Below, piece after piece: positions 1 through 10,000 of a DNA stretch of 64,000 nt. Within the stretch, counting starts at the first letter, position 1; each line of letters starts with the position of its first letter. The stretch is from Apiotrichum sp. Y4204 (Eukaryota; Basidiomycota; Tremellomycetes; Trichosporonales; Trichosporonaceae): the NCBI GenBank assembly GCA_025531455.1, contig JAMYHL010000036.1, forward strand, positions 1-64,000, in the 5' to 3' direction. The translations under genes were made by a program, and so were the position numbers. A model generated the notes under the pieces. It did no database searches. It saw only the letters and a list, made by a program, of their open reading frames with translations, and was not told the origin of the DNA.

Positions 1-351
1 GAGAAGGTTAACGATAACGCGTACCGCATCAAGTTACCAAGGGGATCCCGCATGCACGACGTACACAACGTCACAAGACTGGAACCGGCGGACCCGAACA
101 CATTCGAAGGCCGTGTACAAGACACGCCCGCACCGGCCCTCGTCGACGACGAGGAGGAATTCGAAGTCGATCGAATACTCGACTCGAAGAAGTTCCCATC
201 CGGCATTGTTAAGTACCTGGTCAAGTGGACAGGATTCGACAACCCGAGGGAAAGGACATGGGAACCACTGGAAAGCCTGGAGAACTCCATGGACTCGGTG
301 CTAGAGTTCCACGGTAAGTATCCAGAGAAGCCTAGAGCAGAGGGCTTGTAG
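1..351 (+). mobile_element. 3' end of Ty3/gypsy chromovirus polyprotein (integrase C-terminus plus chromodomain), partial
   Basis: The frame is open from base 1 and ends with TAG at 349-351. The first ATG (52) is internal, because in-frame codons upstream encode the integrase C-terminal module (NAYRIKLP, then VTRLEP). A chromodomain follows at about residues 54-95 of the visible part. It has the EVDRILDSK start, the KYLVKWTGF core and the RTWEPLESL helix that typify chromodomains. In chromoviruses this domain ends the integrase and steers insertion to heterochromatin (family knowledge). Gag, protease, reverse transcriptase and the integrase core would lie to the left, outside the window. No stop or frameshift is visible in what remains, so the copy may be fairly young. 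I am sure of the family and cannot name the element. Confidence 0.9.
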
Positions 352-524
352 TTCACATGTCACTTCATCACGATGGGAAACTACGGTACTCTCAATAATA
401 TATGGAACTCGGGGGCCAGAGGCGACTCGCACTCTCGCTTGGCACCCCAAACACGGACAATAATATTAGTACGAGACACGCACCTTGAAGGACACAAGGG
501 CGTGGACGGTGCGCGGCGGGGACC
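352..524. other. Short spacer between the retroelement coding end and the antisense gene
   Basis: These bases hold no ORF that I trust. I see no LTR start here: there is no convincing polypurine tract followed by TG, and no TATA box. This makes the downstream LTR candidate at about 2533 the likelier end of the element. Confidence 0.4.
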
Positions 525-1995
525 TCACTCATACAGATCGCCGAAGTTCTGCTCGGGATCATCCTCTGGGCGGGGCTCTTGCATCTTGCGCGCGGTCTCC
601 TTGTCGGCCTCCTCGTCGGCCTCGGTGTCCAGACGCACCGGGTCAAGGGCGGACGAACCACCGGTGGTCCGGCGCGCCTCGGGGGAGTTGACCGAGTGGA
701 TCGACCCGGCACGACGCTCGGGAGTACTAGCACGGTAACCAATGCCAAGACGCGAGGGGCCAGCACCATAGGACTGGGCCACAGCATCGGCAAAGGTGTT
801 GCGGGCTTGCCAACCGATAGGGGGCGCCACGCGGCCAAAGGAGGTGCGGGCATAGCCCTGCATAACGGACGCTGCGCACGGTTAGCTCTTCGACCTCCCT
901 CGACGAGGCCGGTCGATGACACTCACCAGTCGACAAATTCATAATGCGCTGCTCTTCGTGTTGGACACGGACGAAGAGGTCCTCCACGTCCGCATGGTGA
1001 AGGCCGAGCAAGATGCCAAGGCGCACGATCGCGCCCTCCAGCTGATCGCAGCTAGGACGCAGAGCAGCGAGCACGCCGTCGACCTGGGCGGGGGTGAGGA
1101 GACGCCCGAGTTCCTCGCGCAGGGCACCGAGGACGCCGTGGAAGCCGCGGGTGGCATCGCCGAACTGGCGGATCTTGTCCGTCTTCTCCTTGTTGGCGGC
1201 CTCGATGGCCTTCGCCTTGGCGGCGCACTCCTGACGGCTGCGCCCCAGGGCGCGACAGGGGAAGCAGGCAGAAGCGCCTGCGGGACCGGTGTCGACACAG
1301 ATGATGCGGTTGTCCATGCACAGACCGCAAGGATTCTGCCGGTGGCGGAGCTGATAGAGGTCGGCGAGAGCTTGGATAATCATCGGCGTACGCTGCGTAC
1401 CGCCGGCACGGTTGGCAACATGGCGCAGACCTTCAGGGACGCGGACCAACTGGTTGTCGATGAACGTCTCATACGTGCGCGACAGGTCATGCACGACGGC
1501 GGCCGCGTACTCCGCCACTTGACCTCCGCGCTTGCCGAGCTTGAAAATGGACAGGACCTGGATGTCGTCCTCGTCCTCGGGGGGGATAATCGGCTTAACG
1601 TCGTCGTCGACGACGATCGGAGAGTCGGTCTTCGCCTTCTTCACCTCCGGAGAACCACTGGGCTGCTTGGGCGGCTCAGGACGGTCACCAAGGCTGTCGT
1701 CACCGGCAAGCTATAACGTCAGCAACCCCCCTTCGAACGGGATCGACGAAGGAAACCGATGACAACACCTGCTCACCTCATCCTCATCCTCAGCGACCTC
1801 GTCGCGCTTGCGCTTGGCCGTCTTGCGGGCGGGTTGCTTGCGCGCGGGGGCGGCGCCAACAGGCCCGGGGGAAGGGGTCGAGGGGAGGGACGTGAGGGGA
1901 CTGGTCTCACGACGCGCCGGCTTCTTCTTGTTGGCGGCCTTGTTGCCATCGGCCTTGGCGGTACCGGTGGGCTTGTCCTTCTTGCGGGGGGCCAT
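525..1995 (-). CDS. Uncharacterised cysteine-cluster protein, antisense to the retroelement
   Basis: Three exons (1995-1777, 1710-927, 871-525) join in frame to 449 aa. The introns are 66 and 55 nt with GTGAGC/GTGAGT donors. The N-terminus (about 1-75) is Lys/Arg-rich and nuclear-looking. An acidic linker follows. A mid-protein cysteine cluster has the pattern C-x2-C-x7-C-x9-C-x2-C-x8-C (around CGLCMDN and CFPCRAL) and resembles a zinc-binding module. The tail is basic, then acidic, and ends FGDLYE. I do not recognise the family; a DNA-binding or transposon-associated role is only a guess. The gene lies antisense between the integrase end and a probable 3' LTR, so it may be a passenger gene of the element. 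The start is the first ATG before a Lys-rich stretch; TTG or GTG codons further upstream are ignored. Confidence 0.75.
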
Positions 1996-2532
1996 GGTAG
2001 ACGACGGTGACAATCACGAAAAGAACAACAGGAGGTGGCGCGGACGAGAGGGATGGGAGGCGAACGGAACAGCGAAGTGAGGAAGTGGGAAGGAGAGAAG
2101 GGAAGACGTCCCACGGACGGCCTTAAGTACCATGGGAGCGGCCACTACTGCTCACACGACGGCCAGCCCATGGCGCCTTCCTCGCGCTCTCTTTCGCACT
2201 CGTCATCACCACACCTCGCGCCCCCACCGCCATTCTCTATCTTGTCATCACGCGCCCTAGATTTCGCATCTCCTCAGCAGCGCCCGGTGTGGCGCCCCGC
2301 ACTCGGTTATGATGCGAGATTGCGCCCTGACGGGCCTCGACACCCTTCGACGAGGATCGTCGACATGACGCGAGAACGCCCCGTGCGCCCGCACCCGGAT
2401 CCGAAGGGCGGGCGCAGACAACCCTCGCCCTCGGCACAGCCTTTCGGACTAACGCCGGAGGACCGACGCGCCCCACACACACAGTGACGCACACGTCTCG
2501 ACGGAGCTCGACATCTACCGCCCGGGGCAAGA
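1996..2532. other. Upstream region of the antisense gene, no gene seen
   Basis: This stretch should contain the promoter of the minus-strand gene that starts at 1995. A long purine run sits at about 2077-2106. A forward ORF at 2035-2487 has no recognisable composition or domain and I do not accept it as a gene. Confidence 0.4.
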
Positions 2533-2875
2533 TGTAATGCGCCACAGCGACACTCCATCCTACACGCGTATCCCACGTGCGGGACACGCGTACGACATAC
2601 CACTAGCCCAGCCCCGGCCTCGCCCTGACGATCGTTCGACCGAGTTCGACGCGCCACGTCGATTGAAGTCGACACCGCGCTACGCCAACAGGGGTGGGCG
2701 TCGCAGTGGACATCACCGCCGAGTCGGCATTCGCCCTATAGGACGAGCGCCGACTAGCGCGGTCTGAGCACGCCGCGCCACTACCTAGGAGGAGGGACTA
2801 GCGAACGGTATATAGACCGGTGGATGCAGCGCGACGGATAAGACTCCCCAGAGTCTTATTCTAGCAAGTGTTACA
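2533..2875 (+). repeat. Probable 3' LTR of the chromodomain retroelement
   Basis: A purine-rich stretch (ggggcaaga, 2524-2532) is followed by TGTAATG at 2533. The segment ends in TGTTACA at 2869-2875, which gives TGTAA...TTACA terminal inverted ends. A TATA-like box (ggtatatag) sits at about 2809-2817. A short palindrome-like motif (agactccccagagtct) follows at 2841-2856, as expected for an LTR R region. An alternative 3' end is CGTTACA at 3017-3023, which would make the LTR about 491 bp. Only one copy is in the window, so the call rests on end motifs and context. No target duplication can be tested because the 5' end is outside. Confidence 0.45.
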
Positions 2876-5823
2876 ATAGAGACAACCCGGCTCGGTTCAG
2901 ATCTAGTTCGACGCGCTTCGACGATACTCATCGAAGCGCTACCTCACATCGGCGACTAGGATTAGGTTCCGGAGACACAGGCACGCGATTCGGTCAACTG
3001 CCCTTACAAACGGGTCCGTTACAGTGCAGTATCCGTGAATCTCAACGGCACTCCCAATCTTCACACCACCTTTGATTTACGACACCTTGAATTACAGTGC
3101 TAAGGAGGATTAACAGCACAACAGCCTTCACGTCACCATCGACGGATGTGCACAAAGAATCACACCGAGCACCTCGACCAACAAACATATTTGCAACTCC
3201 GTTCATCACCGACTCGCTTCCTTCTCGCATCTACACAACGTGCAATTTTTCATCCATCGATCACTTGACAGCCATCACTTTGCAACGGCCCTTCGGCATA
3301 TGTGACCAATTTCCTGCTCTCGTATTTAGCGAGACATTGCAACACGCTCCATCGCTCTCCCAAACGTTACCGTCCCATGACCCTTTGCGAACCAGCTCTC
3401 ACAATTCACTGACGCATTTTGGTCCTCTGCCTTTCTGGTAAATCCCCCACGGTGTTTACTTTCTGTCGTCGTCGACCGAAGTGGGGTGCATCAAGTAAAC
3501 TACATACGACATCTATATGTGCGGCGGTACGAGTGACGGCGGTACCAGCGACGGTGAAGGCATCATCGCACAACATTTATATGGCTTTTCAGCAAGGCAC
3601 AGCCGTCGTCTTTCTGACTTGTGGAGACAGCGGTGCTCCAAGACAACTTACCACACCACCGACTTTCACAGGTCCGGAAGACGTGCTGACTGGCGGTGGC
3701 CTTCCAAACACCTTTGCCAGAACACACTGTGGCCTTCCTACGTCAGCGACGGCAATGATGTGGGATGGTACAAAAAACGGGCTTTGGGAACGGCTGCTCG
3801 CTGTTTGAATCTGCCGTCATTCTCCTTATTTGCTCCTCTTCGGCCTGCGCTATAAGTACCCCACAATTCCACACAGCGAACACGATACTGGGGGGCTTTT
3901 CCCGGGAGGTGTATCGAGACCCGGTGATTGCTGGTACCGCACCCGTTAAGGTCTACATATGGCAAAGACTATGAACCAGGACGTGCGCATACAGGCCAGA
4001 GAAAGTGATAGCGGCACTAGATACTGACATTTCATCCCCAGGTCCTGCAGCAAGACTCCACTCTTGCCGCGCGACTCAGACATGCATCATGCGTCAATTG
4101 GCGATACCTCACCCAGCCGGAGTGGTTTTGCTTCTGTTGATGGAGGAAGCGCAAACACGTTTTGCACAAGGATACATCCAGCAAGGCCGAGGTCCACAAA
4201 CCAAGCCGCCTCAGGCGACGTGCACAAGTCTGTGCTTAGCTGGCCTTGGAACCGTAGCAAGCAAATTTCCTCAAAGCCCATTTCTTTATCTTTCACCGAA
4301 AGGTTGCCCTGGAGTAAACACCTCCTCCACATCGCCTCTGCGACTGGAAGCGTTTCGTCTCCTGATCCGCAACGCCCGGACGCTCTGAGAGTCTTGAGTC
4401 ATGACTCACAGCCTCAGATACTCTATGGTCACATCGCTGTTATTGTGGGGCCGCGACCTCACATTTATTGAGGAATCTCTGCAGCTGTCAGGAGCCTTCC
4501 TTTTCAACTCTTGATATGTCGCCAGCGGACGTGGGTTATGCGTTGCCGTACAGGTATGTGACGTCAAGAGTGGCGATGATTATGCTCACTGATGACGAAC
4601 GACAATTATGGTACGATGCATAAGGGGAGACGAGCAAGGAATAAAGCTTATATAAACAAAGGAGTGACGGTTGAAGGTGGGAGGCCGCAAGGAGCAACGG
4701 AGCGCACGAACGAGCGAGCGAGAGGCAGCGCGAGAGACGGCGTCTGATGGACTGTATGGTTAACACATGCTATGGTTAACAGATGCGGCTACGCCCTCAG
4801 GAGTGTGGACAGCGTCGCGTCCATTTGATTTTGGTCCATCCGGCAATCATGCTGATGTTCTTAACGTCATTTTTGGGGCACGTAGGGAACATTTGGGCCA
4901 TTTCTGAGACTTTACTGACAGTTGCACCACATGTCGGGCGGATGTTTGAGAGACTTGTCCATTTTGTTTGGGATAACATTGGGCCACCTGCACTTTCATG
5001 TGCGTCGCCATTCCGGCGTTATGTCAACCTGTGCTTGGGTAGTGCTTGCCAATGTCGCAGGGAACGTGTTGGGCCGTCGTGCTGGCTGCCAACCATAAAC
5101 GGTCAGTTGTTCAATGTTGGCGTTCTGGGCTTCGCCGAGATGCCGATTTGTCCCTTGTACAAAACAGGTCCTCAACCTATGTGCGGCAAACCTACGTCCT
5201 GTCTCCCCCCACCCCCAATTCAACCGACCGTTCGTGTAGAAACGCTCTGCCCAACGTTCTCCTGCGCGCAGACATCAGGAGCCATGTCGATGATTGAAGT
5301 AAATGACAAGGCCGCCGCAGACGTCCAAGCCGCCAAAGCCACCCAACCCAGTGCACGGTCATCTGCGAGTGGATGTTCTTGCCGGAAATGAACGGCAATG
5401 TGCTGTGCAGTACCGAAAATCGCATCGTTTCGACTTCACGCAAGAGTGAGACTCAACCGTGCCTCAATTATTCCAGCTGATATGTCGCCACATTGGGTGC
5501 ATTTGCGAAGCACAACAGGGCACAGTACGGCACAAGAGGCCGCAACTGATGTTGGCGTATGAACCCAAACGCTGATGCTGAAACTCAGGGCAGGCCATTG
5601 CGCATGAAACGTGGGAATGACATAAGATGACAGCATTGATGTGGGAGGTGACCCGGAGCTCAACGTCCCTTGCTCTCCCTGACTGGTGTGCGCTGCAGCT
5701 GTACATGTCTTGGCACTGCAATCTCACCCGTGGGCCACAAATGTACACATACTTTGCACAAGACACAAAAGGCGGTAGACCCAACCCTTTCCCAACTGAT
5801 CTACCCATCTCCGTTCCATCAAC
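2876..5823. other. Gene-poor stretch
   Basis: I see no supported gene in this 2.9 kb. Several forward ORFs exist (129 aa at 3419, 135 aa at 4064, 202 aa at 4783) but they lack domains, splice structure or codon regularity. A TATATAA box at about 4650 precedes the 202-aa ORF by roughly 130 bp, so that ORF is the only one with any promoter-like support. The left end may contain retroelement or old LTR debris. Confidence 0.4.
4755..4786 (+). repeat. Tandem 16-bp duplication
   Basis: Two adjacent copies, tatggttaacacatgc and tatggttaacagatgc, differ at one base. Each contains GTTAAC. This is a small local duplication with no known function. Confidence 0.8.
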
Positions 5824-6336
5824 ATGTCCTCTTCGCTGCCCACGCCTGCCGCGGCAACATCCTCCACGAACGTGTCCGCTTCAGCGAGCTTCGTCTCTGT
5901 ATTCCCTCCCGTGCCGAGTGCTCTCGACGACTACTGCAAGTCCCTGCGGTGGAACAAGGACTTTGAAGCAGATGCCGGGCCCGGGCAAGTGTCCATCTGT
6001 GCGCTTCCCGCAAATGTCAGCGACCCGCTGCTCGACAACACCACGACGTCCTGCTGCAACGAAGTGGGCGGCAAGCTGTGGACGAACAACCACGACAGTG
6101 CGGACGATCGGAAGCACGGCTGCACCCACCTCCCGCCTACCGTCTACTGCATGGTCAAGGGCAGCTGGAACAATTTGGAGAGCTGTCTGATGAACAGAAC
6201 TCGCCACACGGCGGCCCACGACATGTCTTCCTGCTTGTCCATCCCGCCCCGGAGTGGGGCCACTGGATCGAAGTCTGTAGGCCTTGCAATGGGGCTGCTC
6301 GTCGTCCTGGGTGCGCTTTCGGTCCTGTCGCAATAG
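5824..6336 (+). CDS. Small cysteine-rich protein with GPI-anchor-like C-terminus
   Basis: A single-exon frame of 170 aa starts in a good fungal context (tcaacATGtc) after a pyrimidine-rich leader. Residues 1-30 are Ser/Thr/Ala-rich. The body has eight or more cysteines, including a CC pair at about 78-79, and potential N-glycosylation sites (NVS, NTT, NRT). The last 20 residues form a hydrophobic segment (LAMGLLVVLGALSVL) after a small-residue stretch (SGATGS), as in GPI-anchored surface proteins. No N-terminal signal peptide is visible, which is odd. An upstream exon may be missing, or the tail may be a simple membrane anchor. I do not recognise the family; basidiomycetes carry many such wall proteins. 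Confidence 0.7.
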   Translation: MSSSLPTPAAATSSTNVSASASFVSVFPPVPSALDDYCKSLRWNKDFEADAGPGQVSICALPANVSDPLLDNTTTSCCNEVGGKLWTNNHDSADDRKHGCTHLPPTVYCMVKGSWNNLESCLMNRTRHTAAHDMSSCLSIPPRSGATGSKSVGLAMGLLVVLGALSVLSQ

Positions 6337-7089
6337 TTGATTGTCGTTTGGGCTTCAGCATTGTGTGCATGTAAACATTGCGTGGGAAGGCAACCAGAAT
6401 TCCAATACTTGTCGACCTTTGCTGTTGCTGGGGGGAACTGAAGCATCCCGTGACATTGAGGATTTGCCGTTACTGCATGAGACTCTGACCTCTGCCCTGA
6501 GACGGGACTCAAAGGTGCCTGGGGGCTGGGCACCCATTGTCGTCGTACTGGGGCCTCAGGCACAGAAGACAAAAGCAAGGGGAAAAGGGCAGGCAAATCA
6601 AGGTCACACGGCCAACCGGCTATGGTCTGTACTTCGTGGAAATGAGGGATGCCGCCGAGGATCAGAAGAGCTTTTAGGGCAACTGCGGATATAGACGTGC
6701 AGAGGTCTCTTGCCAGTGAGGATGCTGGGGATAGCATTAGACACCACTGTTCATGCGGCGAACATCTCCGGTGACCATTCGGGCGTTGGTAAATGTTCCG
6801 ATAGATATACAGACATAAACGCACGAGCAGCGGCCCGCCAGACGGCCCGTGGAACTCTCAACAACACTGCTCCAGCGGGTACGATCGTATTTGTTGCCTC
6901 TTGGCAGAGAGCGGCAGAGAGCGGCACGATTTCCCGACCCTTGGACGACTCCGCAACGGCAGCTATCGTCCCACATCCGACTCCACTCAACCGACCGTTG
7001 ACCTGCACCCGCAAGCGCAAATGCTATTCAGCAGGTGGACGTTGAAGCTCTCCATGGAGCCCGGCACAGTGGCCTGAAGTATGTCCTTT
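6337..7089. other. Gene-free flank of the satellite
   Basis: No supported gene. A motif resembling the satellite core (cctgggggctgggc, about 6520) suggests that very old repeat units may extend into this flank, but the match is too weak to include. Confidence 0.35.
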
Positions 7090-10000
7090 GCAGATCTTGG
7101 AGGCGTCAGCTGAAGTGTCATACTCTCCGACGTCTCGGCTGTGGCAACTTGCTGCCTTGTGTTACCAACGAGGAGACTGATTCACATAGTCTTTCAAGCG
7201 GATGTTCCATGGACCCTTGGCTAAAAACCGGGCCCCATTCAAACCGCGCATCATGACATTGCCAGCAGATGATTCCTTCGGAGACCTTCAGAGTGGCAGA
7301 GGTTGCTCCGCCTCTGGTTCTGTCTGGCGACCTGTTTCTTTGGCAACAAGATGAGTGTCTCATACAGCTGGGAATGGGACCGGGCCGCCGATGTGTCTCT
7401 CGGACCCATGCCGGAGGGCTTGGACAGGGCCCGCACTCCCACTAGTGTCACTTTGTCCTGGGAGTTCCAAGGCCGCTCTCCCCTACCAGGTCTGCGAGTA
7501 CCGCTACCGAGGGCGACGTGGTTGTTTGAATATGCGGAAGATAGACAACCAGCTATCCGTGGCAAAGTGGCCATCAAGACCGTGCAGCCAGCCTGTCTCT
7601 GGGACCCATGATGGGCCAAAGTCCGGAACGTGTTTGCAAATGTCGGCGAGTCCTGAGGGTCCCAAAGGTTGTCGTCGTGAGAGCACCGCCCTTGCAGCTC
7701 TGACTTCGTTTGGTTCTGCGTCAACTCAATGGTTACGTCTGCTCGATGAAGTGGCCGATGAGACCGGACGGTCAACGTGTCGGTACCGCGGCGACCAAGA
7801 GGCTTGAGCACAATTAGGGGTGTCAGTAAGTCCAGGGGGTCCTACGGGAAAGGCGACTCGCGCGATTACTGTCGCCGCCGGTGGCGCCATAGTTCCAACA
7901 TGAGCAGACGTGTCTGCAAGCCAATAAGAAACCAATGTTATGGCTTGTCCATGGGAGGTGGCGGGCAATCCGCGGCTTAACGTTCATAGCAGTTGTGTGA
8001 GCCCTGGGGGTTTCAAACAGGCTGTCTGGACGGACTACGACTGCTGTCGTCGCTGGGATCGTTTCCATACGCAAGGGTAGCGTCATTATGTCTCTGCTGT
8101 ACAGGATTCTCCAAGACTGGGCGGATGTGCCCGTGGCGGACAACGGGCGGACCGCGGCTTAGCGCTCACAGGTGACGGGCTGTAAATCCTGGGGTTCCAG
8201 ATTGTGCACCGTGCCATGAGGGCCGCCGCCGTAATCGCTGCAGTCGTTTCAACAATCAAGGACCGTGTAAACACTGGTAAAGATGCATTGTTTAGCAGAA
8301 CGGGGCGGCTAACGGTCCCGTGGCGGACGAAGGGCGGATTACCGCTTGTAGATCTGTAGGTTGTGGGGGTCCCAAATGATGTTGTCTCGGGCAATTACTG
8401 ACACCGAAAGCGCTGCGGTCGCTCCAGGATAGTGATTCTCCGCTGTACATGCGACATTACAACGGAGCGTGTGGACCGCATGTCGGCGGCAGACGGTGGG
8501 CAGAAGTTTACATCGACACAGAAGTGACGGGGGATCTCTATCATCCGATCTTTCCTGGTCGGCCCCCGACCGCGAGCTCCGTGGTGTTTTTCAGATCTCC
8601 CTGTATTACAGGATGTGTTAGTCACGGAAACAGTAGCAGTGAGAGCCGGCGGACAGCGTGTCGGTCGCGGACGACGGGCAGACATTTGAGCTCGAGCAGG
8701 ATGGGCGCTTGGGCCTGGGGGTTCCTCGTGATATCTCTTTTCCCGCTAGGGCCGCAGCCGCAAGCTCTGCAGTCGTCTGGTTTGATTCGTATCGCCAAAT
8801 ATTGTGCTTTCAATACCCTAACGCTTGAGACCGGACGGACTGCGTTGCGGTGACGGATGGCGGGCAGAGGTTTCGTAGATGAGCAGCTTTGTCAGTTTGT
8901 CCTGGGGACCTCTCTTTGCTCTCTGCTATATGTACCGACTTCCCGACCTCCCCAGCCCTCCGGTTTCATTGGCATCACAAGAGGTTTATTGTTGAACACT
9001 ATTACCACTCAAAGCGGGTGGACAGCATGCTGGTGGCGGACGGCGGGGCGACGCTCCGACTAGCGTCGTTGGTATGGCCTGGGGCCGCCCCGGAGTGTCG
9101 TACAGTACAAATACCACCGTCGCAGGCTCTGTGAATCTGTGGTCCTTCGGTTTTACCAACTTTTCTGAGATTCAATACTTGTACTACTGAAACTGGGGCG
9201 ACAGCGTACCCGGGGGAGCCTTGAGGACGCTTGCCAACTTGGTCACGGAAGGGAGTTAGACGCGGGGGTGCCAACGTTTGCTGTCCTGCTTAGACACTAC
9301 CTCGGAAGAGTCTGGGGTCCTTCGGGATTGAGGAAGTCAAATCAAAGTCCTTCCATTTACAATGCAAATACCAATCAGACCCGGCCGGCAGCGTGACGGT
9401 GAACCTCTTTATGACGGTTATGGACTCGGTCACCGACGAGACTTGGTCCTGGGGGTGTTGATCTCGCCGTCCTGCTTCAATTCCGCTTCGGAAGGTCTGC
9501 CGCCATTCGGTTTTGTGGAAGTGCGTCCACTTTTGCTTCCAATACAAGTGCCGATAGAACTGGACGGCGTGTGTGTGGCGCCGGTAGCAAAGGCTTTGGC
9601 CTGATTGTAATCGGTCACTTAGCCCTGGGGGCGCCGAGCAATGTCCCAACAATACTTTGCGTCAGAGTACGCACTACCAGTCCTTCCCAGGCCCTTCGGT
9701 TTTGCCGGCCGCACATTTAATGCTCCCCCTTGAGCAGATTCCGAAAAACCCAGGTAGCTGGCATGTCGGAAGAGTCCGTGGGGACTACTGCACTCTTCCG
9801 AAAGGGTTTCGGTCAGTTTTGTGAGTTTTAATCTCATCGTGGTCAAAGCTACATGTGACAGTTCAGGCCACCGTAGGCTCCCATCTCCAATCGGACTTAC
9901 AGGTTTTCGTATCTATTTGCTCAACAGTTCGGTGGCCATCTACCGAGTAAGCACGTCGTGTCCGTGGGACACAAGCTAATCCTCGTCCTCAAAAGAGGTT

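Noticed and set aside
4783..5391. 202-aa forward ORF after a TATA box
   Set aside because: No homology recognised, irregular composition and no splice or context support. Mentioned only as a weak orphan candidate.
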